A DNA stretch of 64,000 bases from Streptomyces flavofungini (GCF_030388665.1 NZ_CP128846.1:4786501-4850500), one strand, 5' to 3'. Counted from the first letter of the stretch, positions 33,801 through 41,886 are shown. Notes: generated by a model from the sequence alone, not told the origin. Translations and numbers: made by a program.

Positions 33801-35844
33801 CGTGCGCGCCCGCGTCCGAACCGGCGCCCGCCGGTCCCCCTGCCACAGCGCGCCGCCTGCGCCGCCCGGTCCCGCCGGAACCGGAACCGGCGGCCTCCAC
33901 GGACCCCGTGTCGTCGGCAGCACCCGCACCGCTGTCTCCGGAGGCGGCGGTCGGGCCGCCGTCATCCCCGGGGACCGCACTGTCCAAGAAGGAGTCCACG
34001 GAGGACCGCCGCGCCCGCCGCCGTCCGCCGCCGGTAGCACCGCCCGCGCCCCCGGAGGGATCCGCCCCCTGCCCAGGCACCTGCGCACCCGAACCAGCGG
34101 TCTCCGTGGACCCCGAAGTCTCCGTGGGCCCCGCGAAACCGACAGCGCCCGCCGCGGCGGCACCCGCGGCGTCGCCCATGGGCACTTCGAGTACGTACGC
34201 GCTGCCGTTCATGCCCGGCACCTCGTGCGTCTGCAGCACGCCGCCGTGCGCCTCGACGATGCCGCGCACGACGGGCCCGTGCACCGGGTCACCGCCGGGG
34301 TACGGCCCGCGGACCTCGATGCGGACGACCTCGCCGCGCTGGGCCGCGGCCACGACGACCGTCGAGTCGACGTAACCGGCCTGCCCTGCGGGGGCGCCCG
34401 AAACCACGGCTCCCGTGCGCGCGTTGCCGGTGGCGTCGATTCCGGCCACGTCGGCGATCAGATGCGCGAGCGCGGTGGCGAGGCGGCGCGCGTCCACCTC
34501 GACCTCGATCGGCGGCGCGTGCACGGCGAACTGGGCGCGCCCCGGGCCGATCAGCTCGACGGCACCGTCGACACCGGCGGCGACGACGGCGTCGAGCGGG
34601 ACGGCCGTGCGGGACAGCTGGTCGGTGCCCGCCTGCAGCCGTTGGTAGCCGAGGACGTTGTCGACGAGCGTCGTCATGCGGGCGTATCCGGCCGACAGAT
34701 GGTGGAGCACCTGGTTGGCCTCGGGCCAGAGCTGGCCCGCGTCGTCGGCGGCGAGCGCCGACAGTTCACGGCGCAGTTCGTCGAGGGGGCCGCGCAGCGA
34801 CTGGTCGAGGACGGCGACGAGCTGGCTGTGGCGCGCGGCCAACTCCTCGTAGCGCTCCTGCTCGCGCTCGGCCAGTGCCTCGTGGCGGTCCTTCTCGCGC
34901 TCGGCGAGCGCCGCGTACCGCTCCTGCTCGGCGGCGAGTTCCTCCTCGCGCAGCTCGGCGGCCTCCGACAGCTCCTCGGCGTGCCGGGCGAGCGCGGCCT
35001 CGTACTTCTCGGAGAGCGCGTCGTAGGGCCGCCGGTCGGTGAACGTCATGACGGCGCCGACGAGCTGGTCGCCGTCGCGCACGGGGGCCGTCGTCAGGTC
35101 GACGGAGACCTTCTCGCCGCTCTTGGACCACAGGACCTGGCCGCGTACGCGGTGCTTGCGGCCGGAGCGCAGGGTGTCCGCGAGCGGGGACTCGTCGTAG
35201 GGGAACGGCTCGCCGTCGGCGCGCGAGTGCAGGACGAGGGGGTGCAGCTCCTGGCCGCCGAGGTCGCTTGCGCGGAAGCCGAGTATCTGGGCGGCGGCGG
35301 GGTTCACGAGCACGACGCGGCCGTCGGTGTCGGTGCCGACGACGCCTTCCGCGGCGGCCCGCAGGATCATCTCGGTCTGCCGCTGTGAACGGGCGAGTTC
35401 GGCCTCGGTGTTGAGCGCGCCCGACAGATCGCGGACGACGATCATCAGCATCTCGTCGCTGCCGTAGCCGCCGTACCCGCCCTGGCTGCCGAACCGGTCG
35501 TCGTACGCGTGCCGACTGTCTTCCAGGTTGGAGCTGGTGACCTCGACGGGGAACTCGATGCCGTCCGTGCGGCGGGCGACCATCCGCTTGGGTTTGGTAC
35601 GTCCGCGTTCGTCCGTGGTGTCCGGTCGGCGCATGGAGCCGGGGATCAGCCGGGAGTCGAACTCCGGCAGCAGATCGAGAAGTCCGCGCCCCACGAGCGC
35701 GGTGCCTGGCGCCTCGAAGGCCTCGAGCGCGATGGCGTTCGCGTTCACGACGGTCCCGTTGGCGTTGACCAGTACCAGCGCGTCAGGGAGCGCGTCGAGT
35801 ATGGCTGCGAGGCGAGCAGCGCCTCGGGATGGCCTGCTGCTCAC
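30880..35844 (-). CDS. Very large PAS / degenerate histidine-kinase / receiver protein with low-complexity linker
   Basis: 1654 residues. In order: PAS 1 (about 10-140), PAS 2 (about 155-280, VLVNPAAAQILGF), a charged coiled coil (about 285-345, repeats of EREQERYEELA type), a kinase-like region to about 555 in which the HATPase Asn box is not clear, then about 850 residues of Gly/Pro/Gln/Ala linker with tandem GGVPQ pentapeptides (33130-33300), GMPVQ/GTP and PGQPGHPGQ repeats. A C-terminal receiver-like domain keeps the Asp (NLVVMDLLQV) but lacks the conserved Lys (FLAERS). GTG at 35844 has GGAGGAAG upstream. A sensory scaffold role is inferred. Confidence 0.75.
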   Translation of the reverse strand: MSSRPSRGAARLAAILDALPDALVLVNANGTVVNANAIALEAFEAPGTALVGRGLLDLLPEFDSRLIPGSMRRPDTTDERGRTKPKRMVARRTDGIEFPVEVTSSNLEDSRHAYDDRFGSQGGYGGYGSDEMLMIVVRDLSGALNTEAELARSQRQTEMILRAAAEGVVGTDTDGRVVLVNPAAAQILGFRASDLGGQELHPLVLHSRADGEPFPYDESPLADTLRSGRKHRVRGQVLWSKSGEKVSVDLTTAPVRDGDQLVGAVMTFTDRRPYDALSEKYEAALARHAEELSEAAELREEELAAEQERYAALAEREKDRHEALAEREQERYEELAARHSQLVAVLDQSLRGPLDELRRELSALAADDAGQLWPEANQVLHHLSAGYARMTTLVDNVLGYQRLQAGTDQLSRTAVPLDAVVAAGVDGAVELIGPGRAQFAVHAPPIEVEVDARRLATALAHLIADVAGIDATGNARTGAVVSGAPAGQAGYVDSTVVVAAAQRGEVVRIEVRGPYPGGDPVHGPVVRGIVEAHGGVLQTHEVPGMNGSAYVLEVPMGDAAGAAAAGAVGFAGPTETSGSTETAGSGAQVPGQGADPSGGAGGATGGGRRRARRSSVDSFLDSAVPGDDGGPTAASGDSGAGAADDTGSVEAAGSGSGGTGRRRRRAVAGGPAGAGSDAGAHAGVGAGGAVSGDAPGGTSGNAGGTGRRRGRPSPAEGAVMTAAEHAAGSAALGQAVPPQGVPSQGGPMSTEVAVASGRRARRGGEQQALAALPSGTGPSAGPEAGASGAAGEGAEPRAGGRRARRALAAARERAAAEEASSGRVFALPPAEADREEGDGAPGLAEQVGGVQGGALQGGALQGGALQGGVPHGGVPQGGVPQGGVPQGGVPQGGVPQGGMQQGGLPQGGPGQLGATRGGPVQVGASVNVPAGVQAGLQAGSRGGVPAQGGAPEGQAQAQESVTAGAQAARTGGAQGVRAAGARRGAPAGAQGGLPAGAQGGLPAGAQGAPGGVPGAAAHGLPAGAHGVGATGSAGSTSPAGSTSPTGQDDTGQHAAALRDPAEDHTPLQPHPAQAAAAMLPGQAGPVSPAGPAALGAPGARGTQQPAPTGRRRARQAPAADGTPSQGTAAQGMPVQGMPPQGMPVQGTPPGGTPANSTPASGTPATGAPAAGVSSQGGPQAGPHVGPHTEGTPAQGVPAPAQGAALPPERDPRVRAAQPLPAEAAPVDPNSTQGRAISVRTLGQGVPFGRQAAGKPGQPGHPGQPGHLGQPQQAGPAPQPQQAPQAHPLPQAQPSQQDPSQAPQGAQGTAGSQTPAQPSSGGSGRRRRLSTRPEPAADERQDTARPHPQAQPGPQPQQAKAQPQPRLSPTTEGTGRAYAIGAPDADADEGPQLLDGPGGAVEVSNQPQPQPMDDELPPEPLDNPRRLLVWPAPDVTTQQALSDRGYRPVIVHSREEVDAQIAAFPAALFVDPLTGPITRTALQSLRQAAVAAEVPVLVTAGLGQASREAAYGADPAVLLKALAPRDSEQHPSRVLLIEEHEEIALALTATLERRGMKVARAESDADAVTLAAQMRPNLVVMDLLQVRRRRAGIVDWLRANGQLNRTPLVVYTAAVDETDLPKLAAGETVLFLAERSTSNEVQSRIVDLLAKIGTN

Positions 35845-36075
35845 GACGACGCTTCCTCCCTGGTTACCGCATCTTGCTGACCGCCCGAGCCATCTTGCCC
35901 CTCGGTTCGCGACGTGTCACGGGAGGGAGTCTACGGGGAGTGGTTGCGGGCGCGACGCCGGATGAGAGGGAGGTCGCACGCAGAAGCTGTGAGCCTTCAG
36001 TAGTCCCTGGTCACGGAAGGGTCGCGAGGCGCACCCCGGTGAAGGCTCCGGCGCACGGCCCGCCGCGGGCCCGCG

Positions 36076-36594
36076 TCAACCGCCGTTCACGGGCAGGACG
36101 GGCACGAGGTTGTTCCACCGCGAGATCTGGCAGCCGTCGGTGCGCGAGAACGTCGCGTCGACGGGACGCCCGTGCCAGTCGCCCCGGACGCGGGCGGTCT
36201 CCGGCCCTCCGTACTGCTGGGTGCACAGGGCGTCGCGCGGGACCGGCTCGAAGGGGTTCGCGCCCTCCGCCGCGAGCTGATCAAGACGTTCGCACGCGGT
36301 ATCGGGCGAAGGGTGTGTGCCGCCCGTGGGGGCGCACTCCAGGGTGTACGTGCCGTCGCCCGCGCCGGCGCCGCTGACGGTGACGGTCAGCCGGTGGGCG
36401 GCGGGGCGGTCGACGGTGTGGCCGCCGATGGGGCCGGTGGCGTCGTCGACGGCGCGGCCGATGGCGCCGGGGGCGCCCGCGCCGAGCGGGCTGCCGCCGA
36501 GGTGGTCCGCGTGCGCGGTGGCGGGGAGCGCGGCCAGGGCGGCGAAGGACGCGGCGGCGGTGAGGAGGAGGCGGCGCGGTGTGGACGGCTTCAC
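36076..36594 (-). CDS. Secreted SSI-family protease inhibitor
   Basis: 172 residues with signal peptide (LLLTAAASFAALAALPATAHA). The mature part follows the Streptomyces subtilisin inhibitor pattern: SGAGAGDGTYTLEC, four cysteines (87, 101, 124, 155) for two disulfides, and the reactive loop after Cys124 (CTQQYGG). By analogy with SSI (CPMVY) the P1 residue is Gln126, unlike the usual Met or Lys, so the target protease may differ. The C-terminus (NNLVPVLPVNGG) is longer and lacks the common VFAF end. SSI proteins control extracellular proteases in mycelial development. Confidence 0.82.
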   Translation of the reverse strand: MKPSTPRRLLLTAAASFAALAALPATAHADHLGGSPLGAGAPGAIGRAVDDATGPIGGHTVDRPAAHRLTVTVSGAGAGDGTYTLECAPTGGTHPSPDTACERLDQLAAEGANPFEPVPRDALCTQQYGGPETARVRGDWHGRPVDATFSRTDGCQISRWNNLVPVLPVNGG

Positions 36595-36792
36595 GGGTTC
36601 TCCCTGAGGGGCGCGGTTCCTTGCTGGTACCTACCGCCTCTAACGCCACGGCCCCCGCCGCGTTGCGGCCCCGTTTTACGCTTTGCCCTGCGGGCCGCAC
36701 GACTAGTACCGTGGAGGCCGCGATTGGTGACCCGCCCCCTGGCTGTGTCATCATCTGCACGCACCCCCGCGCTTGCGCGGGAGCGCAGGTTG

Positions 36793-36883
36793 GGAGGCGT
36801 CGCCTAGTCCGGTCTATGGCGCCGCACTGCTAATGCGGTTTGGGTCTTAAAGCCCATCGAGGGTTCAAATCCCTCCGCCTCCG
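36793..36883 (+). tRNA. tRNA-Ser (anticodon GCT)
   Basis: A 91-nt class II tRNA. GGAGGCG (36793-36799) pairs with CGCCTCC (36876-36882), discriminator G. Anticodon loop CTGCTAA carries GCT; T arm GAGGGTTCAAATCCCTC. There is no sign of integration at this gene. Confidence 0.95.
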
Positions 36884-36892
36884 CACCACGAT

Positions 36893-36924
36893 CCGAAGCC
36901 CCGGTCATCCGACCGGGGCTTCGG
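36893..36924 (+). terminator. tRNA-Ser terminator, followed by short repeats
   Basis: CCGAAGCCCCGGTC (36893-36906) pairs perfectly with GACCGGGGCTTCGG (36911-36924). It is followed to about 37005 by five imperfect 15-bp units around GGGCCGTTTCCACC. No gene is seen from there to tRNA-Arg. Confidence 0.8.
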
Positions 36925-37233
36925 CCGTTTCGGCCTGGGCCGTTTCCGCCTGGGCTGTTCCTGCCGGGGCCGTTTCCACCGGGGCTGTTTCCACCCGTGC
37001 CGTCCCGTGTCGTGTCGTCCCGTGTCCGCCCGGCGCGCCCGCGAGGCTCACCACCAGCCCACCCCAAGATCACCGAGCCCTGCGGCGTGCCCTCCCTGTG
37101 AAGGCGTTTGCCCAGCTCAGAGGGGGTGCGCGAAACGGATTTCGCCTCACGGCGCAGGTCATGTAATGTTGTTCCCGCAACGCCGACCGGGGCGAAAAGC
37201 CCGGAAGGAAGAGCAACACAACAGAAAAGTCAA

Positions 37234-37309
37234 GCACTCGTAGCTTAACGGATAGAGCATCTGACTACGGATCAGAAGGTTGCAGGTTCGAATCCTGCCG
37301 AGTGCACCA
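37234..37309 (+). tRNA. tRNA-Arg (anticodon ACG)
   Basis: A 73-nt tRNA body with encoded CCA (37307-37309). GCACTCG (37234-37240) pairs with CGAGTGC (37299-37305). Anticodon loop CTACGGA carries ACG; T arm GCAGGTTCGAATCCTGC. Its 3' part is the attachment site of element B, and probably of element C. Confidence 0.95.
37264..37307. repeat. Left attachment repeat of element B (44 bp)
   Basis: Identical over 44 bp to 59274-59317, from inside the anticodon loop to the second base after the acceptor stem. The tRNA is complete on this side. Confidence 0.92.
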
Positions 37310-37401
37310 GAAAGACCAGGTCAGGGCCCTGATTCCTCTACGGAGGATCGGGGCCTCTGTCATGACGTCTCACAATTTCTCACATTCGCTGTTGATCATG
37401 C

Positions 37402-38619
37402 TCAGCCGAGCAGCTCGCCGAGCTTGTCCGAACCCGCCTTCAGCGACTGCGGATCGGGGTGCACGTAGACCCGCTTCGTGAAGCCGAGGTCTGCGTGACC
37501 GGCCCATGCCGACACCACGGTGTCGGGGACACCGTTGTTCGCCATCCACGACAGGCACGCGTGCCGAGCGTCGTACAGCCGCACCTTCCGTACGCCCGCC
37601 GACTGCATCCGCTCGTACGCCCGACGCCGGAGCCAGTCCGTCTTGACCGCGGCGCCCAGCTCGTCGACGACCACGCGGCCCGACGCGGCGTAGCCCTCGC
37701 CCGCCTTCAGCTTCTCCTTGGCCTGGCGCGCGCGGAACAGCTTCAGCGCCACCAGTACAACCGCGGGTAGCGGCAGCCACCGCTCGCCCGACTCGGACTT
37801 GGTGTCCTTCTCGATGACCTCGCCCGCGACGAGCGTGCGCGTCGCCTCCACCCGGATCGTGCCCGCGTCCAAGTCGACGTCCGACCAGCGCACTCCGCAG
37901 ACCTCGGCTGGCCGCATCCCGATCAGCGACAGCAGCATGACCGCATGCAGGCGGTCGCTGGCCACGTGGGCGAGGAACTGCTTCACCTCGTCCTCGGTCC
38001 ACGGCGTACGAGCCTTCTTCCGGGCCTTGTCGTCCTTGCGGGCCTGCCTCGGGATCGACGCGTGCTCGGCAACGTTCCGCGCGACCAGGCCTCGACGGAT
38101 CGCCAGGTTCAGCGCGGCGCGGAGCCGACCAAGCGTCAGGCTCACGGTGCGCACGCTGAGTCCGGTCCCGGGCTTGCCGCCGATCCGTCGCGCGCTGGTC
38201 AGCATCCAGTCGACGAGAGAGTCGATGTCGTCCTCGGTCAGTTCTTGGAGGCGCCGGTGTCCGAGATGTGTGCGGACGTACCGCATCGCGTCCTCATACG
38301 ATCGCGCAGTTGCCCGTTCGACGTCGCGCGTCGACACCTTCAGCCACATGTCGACGAGTTCGGCCACGGTCGTCTTGGTCGGGGCCACGAAGGTGCCGTT
38401 GGCCTTCTGGTGCTGGATGCGCGCGTACTCGGCGAGCGCTTCCTTGCGTGTGTCCTTCGTGACGGTGAGCTGCCTGCGCTGCAACACCGGCTTCCCGGTC
38501 TCCGGGTCGGTGACTACTTCGCCGGTGGCCTTGTCCTTCTTCGGGGCGTACCCGGCATCGACAACGAACCGGTACCGGGTGGCGCCGCCCTTCAGTGTGA
38601 TCTTTTTGATCGGATCAGC
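37402..38619 (-). CDS. int: Tyrosine site-specific integrase of element B
   Basis: 405 residues. N-terminal AP2-like arm-binding region (PIKKITLKGGATRYRFVVDAG), SAM-like core-binding domain (TTVAELVDMWLKVSTRDVER), and catalytic domain with box I Arg (LIGMRPAEVCGVRW), box II YDARHACLSWM and nucleophile Tyr in KRVYVHPD. Box II has Tyr where the first His is common, as in other Streptomyces integrases. The GTG at 38619 overlaps the end of the XRE gene. GGAGG is only 3 nt upstream, so an upstream start at 38679 is possible. The gene ends about 95 bp from the left attachment repeat. Confidence 0.9.
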   Translation of the reverse strand, partial: ADPIKKITLKGGATRYRFVVDAGYAPKKDKATGEVVTDPETGKPVLQRRQLTVTKDTRKEALAEYARIQHQKANGTFVAPTKTTVAELVDMWLKVSTRDVERATARSYEDAMRYVRTHLGHRRLQELTEDDIDSLVDWMLTSARRIGGKPGTGLSVRTVSLTLGRLRAALNLAIRRGLVARNVAEHASIPRQARKDDKARKKARTPWTEDEVKQFLAHVASDRLHAVMLLSLIGMRPAEVCGVRWSDVDLDAGTIRVEATRTLVAGEVIEKDTKSESGERWLPLPAVVLVALKLFRARQAKEKLKAGEGYAASGRVVVDELGAAVKTDWLRRRAYERMQSAGVRKVRLYDARHACLSWMANNGVPDTVVSAWAGHADLGFTKRVYVHPDPQSLKAGSDKLGELLG

Positions 38620-39109
38620 CACGATCCTCCCCTTCTTGCTGGTCGTGTTGTTCTTGCTGCGCGCGCTCTTGGGCGTCACGTCGCACCCAGCGCGCCGCAA
38701 CTACGTCTGCGCGTGACTTCGGCATCCACTGAAGGGCGCGGGCGAGATCGGCCGCGCCGGTGGTCGACAGGAAGCCCATGCCTCCGATCCAGTCGCGAGC
38801 CATGCCGGCCGTCGTCGACACCTTGGGCGTGACGTTGTACGGCTCGTCGTCAGCCAGGTCTAGCGGGATCAGCAGATCGACCGGAGACACGCCGAGCACG
38901 TGGGCCAGAGCGAACAGGTCGTCAACGTCTACCCGCCTCTCGCCGCGCTCGATACGCCGCAGACCGAGGACAGGGATCGGGCGCCGCGTCTCGGCGAGCC
39001 GCTCAGACAGCTCTACGAACGTGAGCCGTTGGCCCTCGCGGATGCGCTTGATGTTGTGCATCAGCGTCTCACCGGCCGGACCAAGGGGCGTCTTCTGCTT
39101 CTCTGCCAT
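38615..39109 (-). CDS. XRE-family helix-turn-helix regulator
   Basis: 164 residues. The HTH_3 domain covers about 15-75 (NIKRIREGQRLTFVELSERL, then GLRRIERGERRVDVDDLFALAHVLGVSP). The C-terminal half (KVSTTAGMARDWIGGMGFL) is typical of element-borne repressors of unknown ligand. The ATG at 39109 was chosen since the frame further upstream is promoter sequence of the divergent xis-like gene. Its stop overlaps the integrase start, so repressor and integrase are co-transcribed. Confidence 0.85.
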   Translation of the reverse strand: MAEKQKTPLGPAGETLMHNIKRIREGQRLTFVELSERLAETRRPIPVLGLRRIERGERRVDVDDLFALAHVLGVSPVDLLIPLDLADDEPYNVTPKVSTTAGMARDWIGGMGFLSTTGAADLARALQWMPKSRADVVAARWVRRDAQERAQQEQHDQQEGEDRG

Positions 39110-39189
39110 ACACCGCAGCATCGCATCATGATGATGCGTGCACAAGCCGCACGCGATGCGCTTGACGCGCACTCTTGAGCGGGTACAGG

Positions 39190-39441
39190 ATGGACCCCGT
39201 GAAGGATCATTCTGATCGCTCAAGCGATGTGATCTGTGCTGCTCAGGTGCAGATCCCGAACCCTGACGCGCATCCCACGATCTCTGTGGCGCTCGCAGCA
39301 CGCATCGCCGGTGTGGCTCGCCGGACCGGATACGCCGCAGCCCAGCGGGGTGAATGGCCCGTCGTCCGCACTGGCCGCGCAGTCCGCATCCGCACTCGCC
39401 CGTTCCTCGCGCAATGCGGATTCACTTCGGACGCTGCCTGA
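39190..39441 (+). CDS. Small HTH protein (excisionase/pipX-like)
   Basis: 83 residues. The C-terminal half (TISVALAARIAGVARRTGYAAAQRGEWPVVRTGRAVRI) is a MerR-like winged HTH as in Xis proteins, where the conserved ARxAGVxRxTxY and the basic wing bind DNA. The ATG at 39190 follows GTACAGG. The stop overlaps the next start (TGATG). Confidence 0.68.
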   Translation: MDPVKDHSDRSSDVICAAQVQIPNPDAHPTISVALAARIAGVARRTGYAAAQRGEWPVVRTGRAVRIRTRPFLAQCGFTSDAA

Positions 39442-39641
39442 TGGGCGGCCCGACACTCGCCGAGATCCGGAAGTGGCCAGCCACCGTCGGCGTGCCGCAG
39501 GCCGCGACCGCGATCGGGTGCAGCCAGTCCCAGCTCTACGCGCTGATCAAGCGCGGTGAGGCGCCCGTTAAGACGCTGTCGTACGGCCGCCGCCACGTAG
39601 TGATCACCGCGTCCCTCGTCGCCCTTCTTGAAGGCGCATGA
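39441..39641 (+). CDS. Second small excisionase-like HTH protein (66 aa)
   Basis: 66 residues: LAEIRKWPATVGVPQAATAI, then SQSQLYALIKRGEAPVKTLSYGRRHVVITASL, a classic winged helix of the Xis/MerR class. Together with the preceding gene it probably controls excision and early genes. ATG at 39441 overlaps the previous TGA; an in-frame upstream ATG at 39414 is less likely. Confidence 0.72.
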   Translation: MGGPTLAEIRKWPATVGVPQAATAIGCSQSQLYALIKRGEAPVKTLSYGRRHVVITASLVALLEGA

Positions 39642-39766
39642 GACGGCCCGGCCGCCAGCGATAGGAGCGCCAGCGACCGGGCCTCAGCCGTGCCCACTCA
39701 CAGCGATGCCCCGGGCCTCCACTCGACCGGAACCCAGGGCAACGCACTACAGAACGGAACGCAACC

Positions 39767-39901
39767 GTGAAATCCATCTTGCCAGACCCGACACAACCCG
39801 ACGAGGCGCTGCGCCGCGCTCGCGCGGCAGACCAGCCGTGCACCGTGCCGCCGTCGCACATGAACCGCGGCCTCCAGACCCTGGAGGTCGGCCGTGCCTA
39901 G
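39767..39901 (+). CDS. Small hypothetical protein (44 aa)
   Basis: GTG at 39767 opens MKSILPDPTQPDEALRRARAA ... GLQTLEVGRA. Its stop overlaps the next start, as in the rest of this operon. Unknown function; weak ribosome site. Confidence 0.4.
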   Translation: MKSILPDPTQPDEALRRARAADQPCTVPPSHMNRGLQTLEVGRA

Positions 39902-40049
39902 GCGCCAGCACGGGCGCTGGGCCCACACCGACAAGCCCCGGCGGGGGTCGGGGGCGTCGACGCTCGGCCGTAAGCGCAGGCTCATGGAGGAACGCCTCCG
40001 GGCCCGCGCCGAGCTGCGCGCGACCCAGCTCCTGGCCAGGTCCGCATGA
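39894..40049 (+). CDS. Small basic hypothetical protein (51 aa)
   Basis: GTG at 39894. The product is very basic (MPRRQHGRWAHTDKPRRG, then LGRKRRLMEERLRARAELRA) with a C-terminal helix. It overlaps both neighbours by a few bases, which supports translation. It may bind nucleic acid; unproven. Confidence 0.45.
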   Translation: MPRRQHGRWAHTDKPRRGSGASTLGRKRRLMEERLRARAELRATQLLARSA

Positions 40050-40480
40050 CCGGCCGTACCGGCCGCGCCCGTCTGGCCAACACAGCCGGACGCGTACGGC
40101 TGCACACCGTCCCGCCAGAGGCCAGTGCCGGGCAGATCACGCACCTGCGGGCCTGTGCACAGGCCGAGGCACTCCGTGTGGACGACTGGCCCGAGTACGG
40201 CAGCCTTCCGTGGCTGCAACTCCCTGCAGATGACCCGCGGGTGTACGTCGCCACGCTGGAGGCCGCCGAGTTGCACCGGATGGACGAAGAGCGGCGGCAC
40301 GCCGACGCCCGCGCGCAAGCTGCCGAGACGCTCCAATCCGCCATCGAGGCCGCGGCCACCCGCAGGGGGACGATGCGTACCCGGCCGCCGCACAAGCTCA
40401 CGCCGACGCCTGGGTGGCCGCCGATCGCGGTGCCCGGCAAGCCCGGCGAGTACCTGACCTACCAGGAGATCAGCGCGTGA
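40046..40480 (+). CDS. Hypothetical protein upstream of the RepA-like ATPase (144 aa)
   Basis: ATG at 40046 overlaps the previous stop (ATGA). The product has a helical middle (YVATLEAAELHRMDEERRHADARAQAAETL) and a Pro-rich C-terminus (HKLTPTPGWPPIAVPGKPG). No domain is recognised. Its position directly before the helicase gene, with a GTGA overlap, suggests a replication-module accessory. Confidence 0.55.
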   Translation: MTGRTGRARLANTAGRVRLHTVPPEASAGQITHLRACAQAEALRVDDWPEYGSLPWLQLPADDPRVYVATLEAAELHRMDEERRHADARAQAAETLQSAIEAAATRRGTMRTRPPHKLTPTPGWPPIAVPGKPGEYLTYQEISA

Positions 40481-41715
40481 CGAACCGGTACGACTCCCAG
40501 GTCCCGCCCGTGCACATCCGCGCGGCGGGGCTCGGGGGTGCCAATCCGGGCGGCTGGCCCCGGGCCACCCGGGCCGCGCCTGAGCCGAGCCGGAAGCCGG
40601 ACGTGTGCCCGAAGCATGACCAGGCGCTTCCGTGCCAACACGTCCGCTGCAAGCCGGGCGGGGCTGAGTCCACCGCGAGCGGGCTTGTACTTCCGAACGG
40701 CTACCAGAAGCCAGTCGAGGCCGAGCGGGAACGGTTCCCGCGGCTGGACTGGGATGAGGCGTTCGCCACCGACTTCAGCCAAGTCGACTGGCTCCCCGGC
40801 CGCTTCATGGAACGCGGCCAGCAGGTCGCCCTCGTCGGCGACGGCAAGGTCGGCAAGACGCTGTTCGTCCACGACTGGCTCTGGCGGTGTGTCACCGGCC
40901 GCTCGTTCCTCGGCGACGAGCAGCGCGACCCTCTGAGCGTCCTGTACTTCGACCGCGAGAACAGTCTCCGCGACATCGTCACCCGCATGATCGCCTTCGG
41001 TGCCAAACCGGTTGATCTGCGAGAGCGCTTCGATTACCGGCGATTCCCCCGGTTCTCCGGAGGGCTGGACGCTGCTCCGATCGCGGTTGCCGAGCTGCTG
41101 GAGATCGTGGACGAGACGCACCCGGACGTCGTTGTCCTCGACACCGTGTCTCGGTTCATCGAGGGCAAGGAGAACGACGCGGACACCTGGCTTTCCCTCT
41201 ACCGCCGTATCCATGTCCCGCTCAAGGATCGGGGCGTGGCCGGGTTCCGCCTCGACCACATGGGCAAGGACACCGATCGCGGTAGCCGTGGCTCGTCAGC
41301 GAAGTCCCAGGATGTCGACCACGTCTGGGAGATGGCCCGCACCGACGAGCACCACCAGGACGACGGCGACGTGCACACCGTCACGACGCAGATCCGTATG
41401 AAGCGCACGCACACCCGCACCGGCATCGGCGACGACGTCCTTAGTGTCACCCGGCGCGGTCGAAAGGGGGCGAACGGTCTGTGGCTGCCCGGCGAGACCC
41501 GCCATGAGCTGTCGGACCCGGGGAGCCTGCGGCAGCAGGAACAGGTGATCCAGAGCTATGTGGATGAGCTGCTGTCCCGCAACGCCCCGCTGTTCGGCCG
41601 GGACAAGCTCCGCCAGTGGTGCTCCGAGCGAGGCGTCTCCTTCCCCGGGAGGGACACCTTGGCGGCCGAGGTGACTAAGAGGTTCAAGGCTCAGAGGGAC
41701 TCGCGAGATGTCTGA
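40477..41715 (+). CDS. RepA-like AAA/RecA-fold ATPase (replicative helicase type)
   Basis: 412 residues. A Cys/His cluster near the N-terminus (VCPKHDQALPCQHVRCKPG, about 43-61) may bind zinc. The RecA-like core has Walker A VALVGDGKVGKTLF (about 117-130), a conserved acidic residue after strand 2 (VLYFDREN), Walker B HPDVVVLDTVSRF (about 215-227) and a FRLDHMGKDTDRGSRGSSAK sensor region, all as in plasmid RepA hexameric helicases. The C-terminus carries a small helical domain. It is followed at once by an iteron-like cluster, so it is probably the element's replication protein. GTG at 40477 overlaps the previous gene. Confidence 0.78.
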   Translation: MTNRYDSQVPPVHIRAAGLGGANPGGWPRATRAAPEPSRKPDVCPKHDQALPCQHVRCKPGGAESTASGLVLPNGYQKPVEAERERFPRLDWDEAFATDFSQVDWLPGRFMERGQQVALVGDGKVGKTLFVHDWLWRCVTGRSFLGDEQRDPLSVLYFDRENSLRDIVTRMIAFGAKPVDLRERFDYRRFPRFSGGLDAAPIAVAELLEIVDETHPDVVVLDTVSRFIEGKENDADTWLSLYRRIHVPLKDRGVAGFRLDHMGKDTDRGSRGSSAKSQDVDHVWEMARTDEHHQDDGDVHTVTTQIRMKRTHTRTGIGDDVLSVTRRGRKGANGLWLPGETRHELSDPGSLRQQEQVIQSYVDELLSRNAPLFGRDKLRQWCSERGVSFPGRDTLAAEVTKRFKAQRDSRDV

Positions 41716-41720
41716 ATACT

Positions 41721-41886
41721 CCTGTTCCCTCCCCCCCGGCAGCAAGATCTGTCCCTTACCTGTTCCCGCCTGTTCCCCTAGACCGCGAAATGCCAGGTCA
41801 GACCTGTTCCCGCCCTCGCCGTCTGGACAGGGAACAGGTTGCCTGTTCCTTGTTCCCACACCGTAGGTGGGGAACAGGGAACAACC
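41721..41886. repeat. Iteron-like cluster of GTTCC motifs (candidate origin)
   Basis: Nine GTTCC/GGAAC motifs, most as CTGTTCC(C), lie within 159 bp: + at 41724, 41762, 41772, 41806, 41845, 41852; - at 41831, 41871, 41878. They include inverted pairs around 41831-41856. The cluster lies just downstream of the RepA-like gene. No gene is seen from here to 42031. Confidence 0.6.

Noticed and set aside
31258..35388. A 1376-codon open frame on the + strand
   Set aside because: Antisense shadow of the large PAS/receiver gene; its composition mirrors the linker repeats.
36760..36790. A CRISPR-like hairpin (CCCGCGC/GCGCGGG) before tRNA-Ser(GCT)
   Set aside because: Single copy, no spacing pattern; probably a short terminator or promoter-proximal hairpin.
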